From: Sphingomonas sp. Leaf33
GTDB taxonomy: Bacteria; Pseudomonadota; Alphaproteobacteria; Sphingomonadales; Sphingomonadaceae
NCBI RefSeq assembly: GCF_001421785.1
Contig: NZ_LMLB01000017.1
Span: 312,176 to 376,175, forward strand
Reading direction: 5' to 3'
DNA: 64,000 bases
Shown here: positions 61,454 to 64,000 of the stretch, one piece after another
How positions within the stretch are numbered: position 1 is the stretch's first letter
How the letters are laid out: each line of letters starts with the position of its first letter
Translations under genes and position numbers: made by a program
The notes under the pieces: generated by a model
The model's database searches: none
What the model was told of the DNA's origin: nothing
Seen by the model: only the letters and a program-made list of their open reading frames with translations

Positions 61454-62928
61454 CGACCGGCTCCCAATCCGCGGGTGATCTGCGCGCGGCCGAACAGCTG
61501 GCGGCCATCGAAGCCGGTGCGCGACACCGACGTCAGCCCGCCGCTGCCCTCGACCCGCCAGCCATCGCCGAGTGGTGCCGACAGGCCGAGCGCGACATTG
61601 GGGCCGTCACCGCCGAAGCGATCGACGGTGTAGCCGAGCTGTCCGGTCACCTGCGCGCCGCGCACATTCGCGCTGCCGATGCCGAGCAGCGAGTGGTTCT
61701 CGCGATCGATCAGCGTCAGTGCCGCCGGCCGCCGGTTGACCAGTACATATTCGGCGTCGAGCCGGTAGGCGAGCGTCAGCGACGGCGAGCCGCGCCGGAC
61801 GAGATAGTCCAGCCCGCCTGACAGGGTGATCGTGTCGCTGGCGTCATACGCCCCGGCCAGGCCATATTGGTTCCACGCGCCGTCGAGCTGGGCGTAGAGC
61901 CCGGGCGCCACGCGGTAGGCACCGCCCAGCGTCACGCGCGACAGCGCGCCATCGGCCAGCGCCTGTTGCGCGGTCGAATAGTCGGGCACGCGGTAGTAAG
62001 CCCCGCCGCGGAGTTGCAGTTCGCTGGGGCCGGCCACGAAGCGGATGCCGCCGCCGGTCACGCCGGTGTCGAGCGCCGAGGCGGCAAGCACCGTCGCGCG
62101 CACATCGTCGCGCAACCGCACGCCGACGCTGCCCTCGACGATCTGCGAAGTGACGCCGATATTCCGCGGGGTGGTCTGTACGGTGGTGTCGATATGACGC
62201 ACCGCACCGCCGATCGCGACGACATCGTTCACCGCGGCATCGGCGCGGCCTGCGATCTCGATCTGCGTCAGGTCGCCGCCGTCGCGGACCGTGGTCGTCA
62301 GGCTGGCCGCACCGGGCGCAAAGGCGCGCGCGCGGCGGGCGGGCTGATCGTCGGCGCCGAGCGCGCGGTACAGCTGGTCCGCGCCCCGCGCATCGCCATT
62401 TGCACTGCGCGCATCGGCAAGGGCGCGGCGGGCGCGTGGATCGTCGGGATAGCGACGGACCAGCGCCTCGGCCGTCCGCCGCGCCTCGCCGGGATAGCCC
62501 GCGGCCGCGCTCGCCTCGATCCGCGCCAGTTCGGCATCCAGGACGCTGGCATCGACGGGCGGCGCTGCTTCGGCCGCAGGGCTGGCGTCGCCGGTGTTGA
62601 GAAAGGTCAGCGACAGCGTGCTGCCGTCGCGCGTCCAGGCGATGCGCCACGGCGGCACGGCGCGAAGCACCAGGCTCTGGTCGTTCCAGCGCAGATCCTC
62701 GATCGCGTCGCCTGCCGACCGGCGCAGCGCATCGATCGCCGTCTGCGCGATCGGCCGGGTGGCGCGCACCACCAGCTCGCCATCGCGCTCGACGACGTCC
62801 AGCCGTGTTCCGGCCGGCCAGCGAATCTGCTGCGATCCGATGCTGAGGGTCGCGTCGGCGTCGTCCCAGGCGGGTGGCGTCACCACGGCCGGATCGTCGG
62901 CGGCGAGGAAAAGGAGGGCGAGGATCAT
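61450..62928 (-). CDS. pelB: PelB-like outer-membrane beta-barrel protein
   Basis: A 492-residue protein. Weak N-terminal hydrophobic start (MILALLFLAADD), a beta-rich segment to about residue 120, a short TPR-type helical part (about 130-190, RRTAEALVRRYPDDPRARRA), then a barrel of amphipathic strands (about 200-492, for example LTLAYRLDAEYVLVNRRPAA) ending in a strand. In Pseudomonas one PelB (about 1190 residues) has both TPRs and barrel. Here these are in two genes. Overlaps pelD by 4 nt. Confidence 0.75.
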   Translation of the reverse strand: MILALLFLAADDPAVVTPPAWDDADATLSIGSQQIRWPAGTRLDVVERDGELVVRATRPIAQTAIDALRRSAGDAIEDLRWNDQSLVLRAVPPWRIAWTRDGSTLSLTFLNTGDASPAAEAAPPVDASVLDAELARIEASAAAGYPGEARRTAEALVRRYPDDPRARRALADARSANGDARGADQLYRALGADDQPARRARAFAPGAASLTTTVRDGGDLTQIEIAGRADAAVNDVVAIGGAVRHIDTTVQTTPRNIGVTSQIVEGSVGVRLRDDVRATVLAASALDTGVTGGGIRFVAGPSELQLRGGAYYRVPDYSTAQQALADGALSRVTLGGAYRVAPGLYAQLDGAWNQYGLAGAYDASDTITLSGGLDYLVRRGSPSLTLAYRLDAEYVLVNRRPAALTLIDRENHSLLGIGSANVRGAQVTGQLGYTVDRFGGDGPNVALGLSAPLGDGWRVEGSGGLTSVSRTGFDGRQLFGRAQITRGLGAGR

Positions 62929-64000
62929 TGGGATAGGATCTCCCGTGCGCGGCCCGGTTCGCCCTGCGCGATCAGCAACCGCGCGTGAAGCGCGGCAAGC
63001 GTCCGATCGCCGGGGTTGCGACGGCGCAGGTCTGCAATCATCTGCGTGGCGTCCGCCCGGCGCCCGACCCGGTCGAGCAGCTCGACGGCGGTCTTGCTGG
63101 GGGCAGGCGTCGCGCGCAGCGCGCGTTCGAACCAGGGTCGGGCGGAGCGTTCGCCGCTCAGTTTCGCCTGTGCGTCGCCCCGCAGACGCAGCGCCGCGGC
63201 GTCGCCGGGACGCTCTTCCAGATACACGTCCAGGATGGCGGCGGTGCCGGCGGCGTCGCCGCGGTTCCAGCGTGTCCAGGCCTGGCCCAACCGCTCTTCG
63301 GGTGTCAGCAATCCAGCCTTCGCCAGCGGGCGCAGCACGGGATCGGGCAGCTCGCCGTTCGGCGGCGTTGCGGCCGCGGCGACCTCTTTCAGCTGGGCTT
63401 GCGGCAGCGGGCGCCCGTCCAGCAGGCGCGCGGTGGCCGCGCGCACGGCGGCGTCGTCTCCGACTGCGCGGGCCAAGCGCAACCGCGTCAGCGCGATATC
63501 GGTCCGGTTGCCCAGCGGATGGCGTGCCAGCTCGCCGATCGCCGCGGACGGCGTCGCGCGCGCGGCATACGCGTTCAGCCAGCCGATCCGGTGGCGTTCG
63601 GTGCCGCTGTCCGCCCGTCGCAGCAGCCAGACGACGTCGCGCGACTGGGGGCGGGGGCCGAGCAGATAGAGCAGGCGGCGTGCGGCAGGCGTGGTGGGGG
63701 ACCCGGTCGCGCTGGCGGCCTGGAGCACCGCGATGGCAGCGGCTCGATCCCCGGCTGCCAGCAATCGCTCGGCGATCGCGGGCAGGTCGGCGCCCGGGGC
63801 CGCGGCACGACGGCGAAGCAGCGCGACCAGCCCGGCGCGGTCGCCGCTGCGGGTCAGGATCGCCTCCTGCGCGGCATCGCGATCTTTGGGCGGCAGCAGC
63901 GCGGCGGCCCGCAGGGCGGCCGCAGTGTCGCCGGTCCGCTCAGCGACGCGGAGCGCCAGCCACGGATCGGTGGCCTTCCAGCCGTCGCCGGCGACGCGCG
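62925..64000 (-). CDS. TPR-repeat protein, PelB N-terminal-like (partial)
   Basis: The 3' 358 codons of a TPR-repeat protein whose frame is open to the window edge; the start lies outside. Helical repeats with Ala/Leu/Arg-rich pattern (AGDRAAAIAVLQAASATGSP; GDAAALRLRGDAQAKLSGER; FERALRATPAPSKTAVELLD). It ends with a 4-nt overlap to the barrel gene. Likely the periplasmic scaffold half of PelB, which in Pseudomonas binds PelA. Partial at its 5' end because of the window border. Confidence 0.75.
   Translation of the reverse strand, partial: RVAGDGWKATDPWLALRVAERTGDTAAALRAAALLPPKDRDAAQEAILTRSGDRAGLVALLRRRAAAPGADLPAIAERLLAAGDRAAAIAVLQAASATGSPTTPAARRLLYLLGPRPQSRDVVWLLRRADSGTERHRIGWLNAYAARATPSAAIGELARHPLGNRTDIALTRLRLARAVGDDAAVRAATARLLDGRPLPQAQLKEVAAAATPPNGELPDPVLRPLAKAGLLTPEERLGQAWTRWNRGDAAGTAAILDVYLEERPGDAAALRLRGDAQAKLSGERSARPWFERALRATPAPSKTAVELLDRVGRRADATQMIADLRRRNPGDRTLAALHARLLIAQGEPGRAREILSQ

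Overview
The window looks like chromosomal DNA of a Sphingomonas-type alphaproteobacterium. The evidence is the high GC content, a very large single-chain NAD-glutamate dehydrogenase, an adjacent CobS/CobT pair, a TetR/TonB-receptor/MFS cluster, and short intergenic palindromes of the kind common in that group. All identifications come from reading translated sequence; no database search was run.

Region 1 (468-26629) is an integrative element. It is bounded by an 18-bp direct repeat, TGGTGCCGCCTACAGGAC, and its right copy is the 3' end of an intact tRNA-Thr(CGT) gene. From left to right it carries: a P4-type tyrosine integrase; an AlpA-like small DNA-binding protein and a chain of tiny overlapping ORFs; a CHC2/Toprim primase and a RepA/DnaB-like ATPase with clustered GGTGTGG repeats in its 3' end (possible origin); two HGG-motif small proteins, one frameshifted; a phage tail block (two tail-assembly-chaperone-like proteins, an HK97 gp10-like protein, a tape measure and a possible Ntn-hydrolase-like protein); a reverse-strand block with an exonuclease/endonuclease/phosphatase lipoprotein, a membrane mini-protein and an SRAP (YedK) protein; a VOC protein; an ISL3-type transposase; an HNH protein and a Xre regulator; a chain of nine overlapping small genes that includes a type-2 peptidyl-tRNA hydrolase; and three unidentified cargo genes next to the tRNA. 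No portal, terminase, capsid or major tail gene was recognised, so the element is either a decayed prophage or a satellite/IME that keeps a partial tail module and its own replication genes.

Region 2 (26612-56000) is core chromosome: tRNA-Thr, a PAS-domain protein, NAD-GDH, a ribbon-helix-helix protein with cobT and cobS, an HxlR-type regulator divergent from a five-gene VOC/DUF1428/SRPBCC cluster, pyrC, ygfZ, a membrane metallophosphoesterase, a TetR regulator divergent from a TonB receptor and MFS transporter, prfC, an aldose-1-epimerase-like gene and an SDR, and the rpmI-rplT-(GIY-YIG)-pheS-pheT translation cluster. Its intergenic gaps hold paired palindromes built on a GTCATCCCCGC core, which I did not see inside the island. 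A second palindrome family (core GAGCTTGTCGAAG) occurs between the TonB receptor and MFS genes and also, in frame, inside pheT.

Region 3 (56036-64000) holds an AsmA-family gene facing the downstream end of a Pel exopolysaccharide operon on the minus strand. Transcription order is a TPR protein (cut by the window edge), an outer-membrane barrel protein, pelD, pelE and pelF, all with 4-nt or similar overlaps. The PelD here is short and seems to lack the GGDEF half that senses c-di-GMP in Pseudomonas, and PelB appears split into TPR and barrel genes.

The most notable non-gene structure is a 33-bp, near-perfect inverted repeat (43541-43573 and 43777-43809) between tetR and the TonB receptor. One arm contains the tetR start codon, making it a candidate invertible promoter or a MITE.
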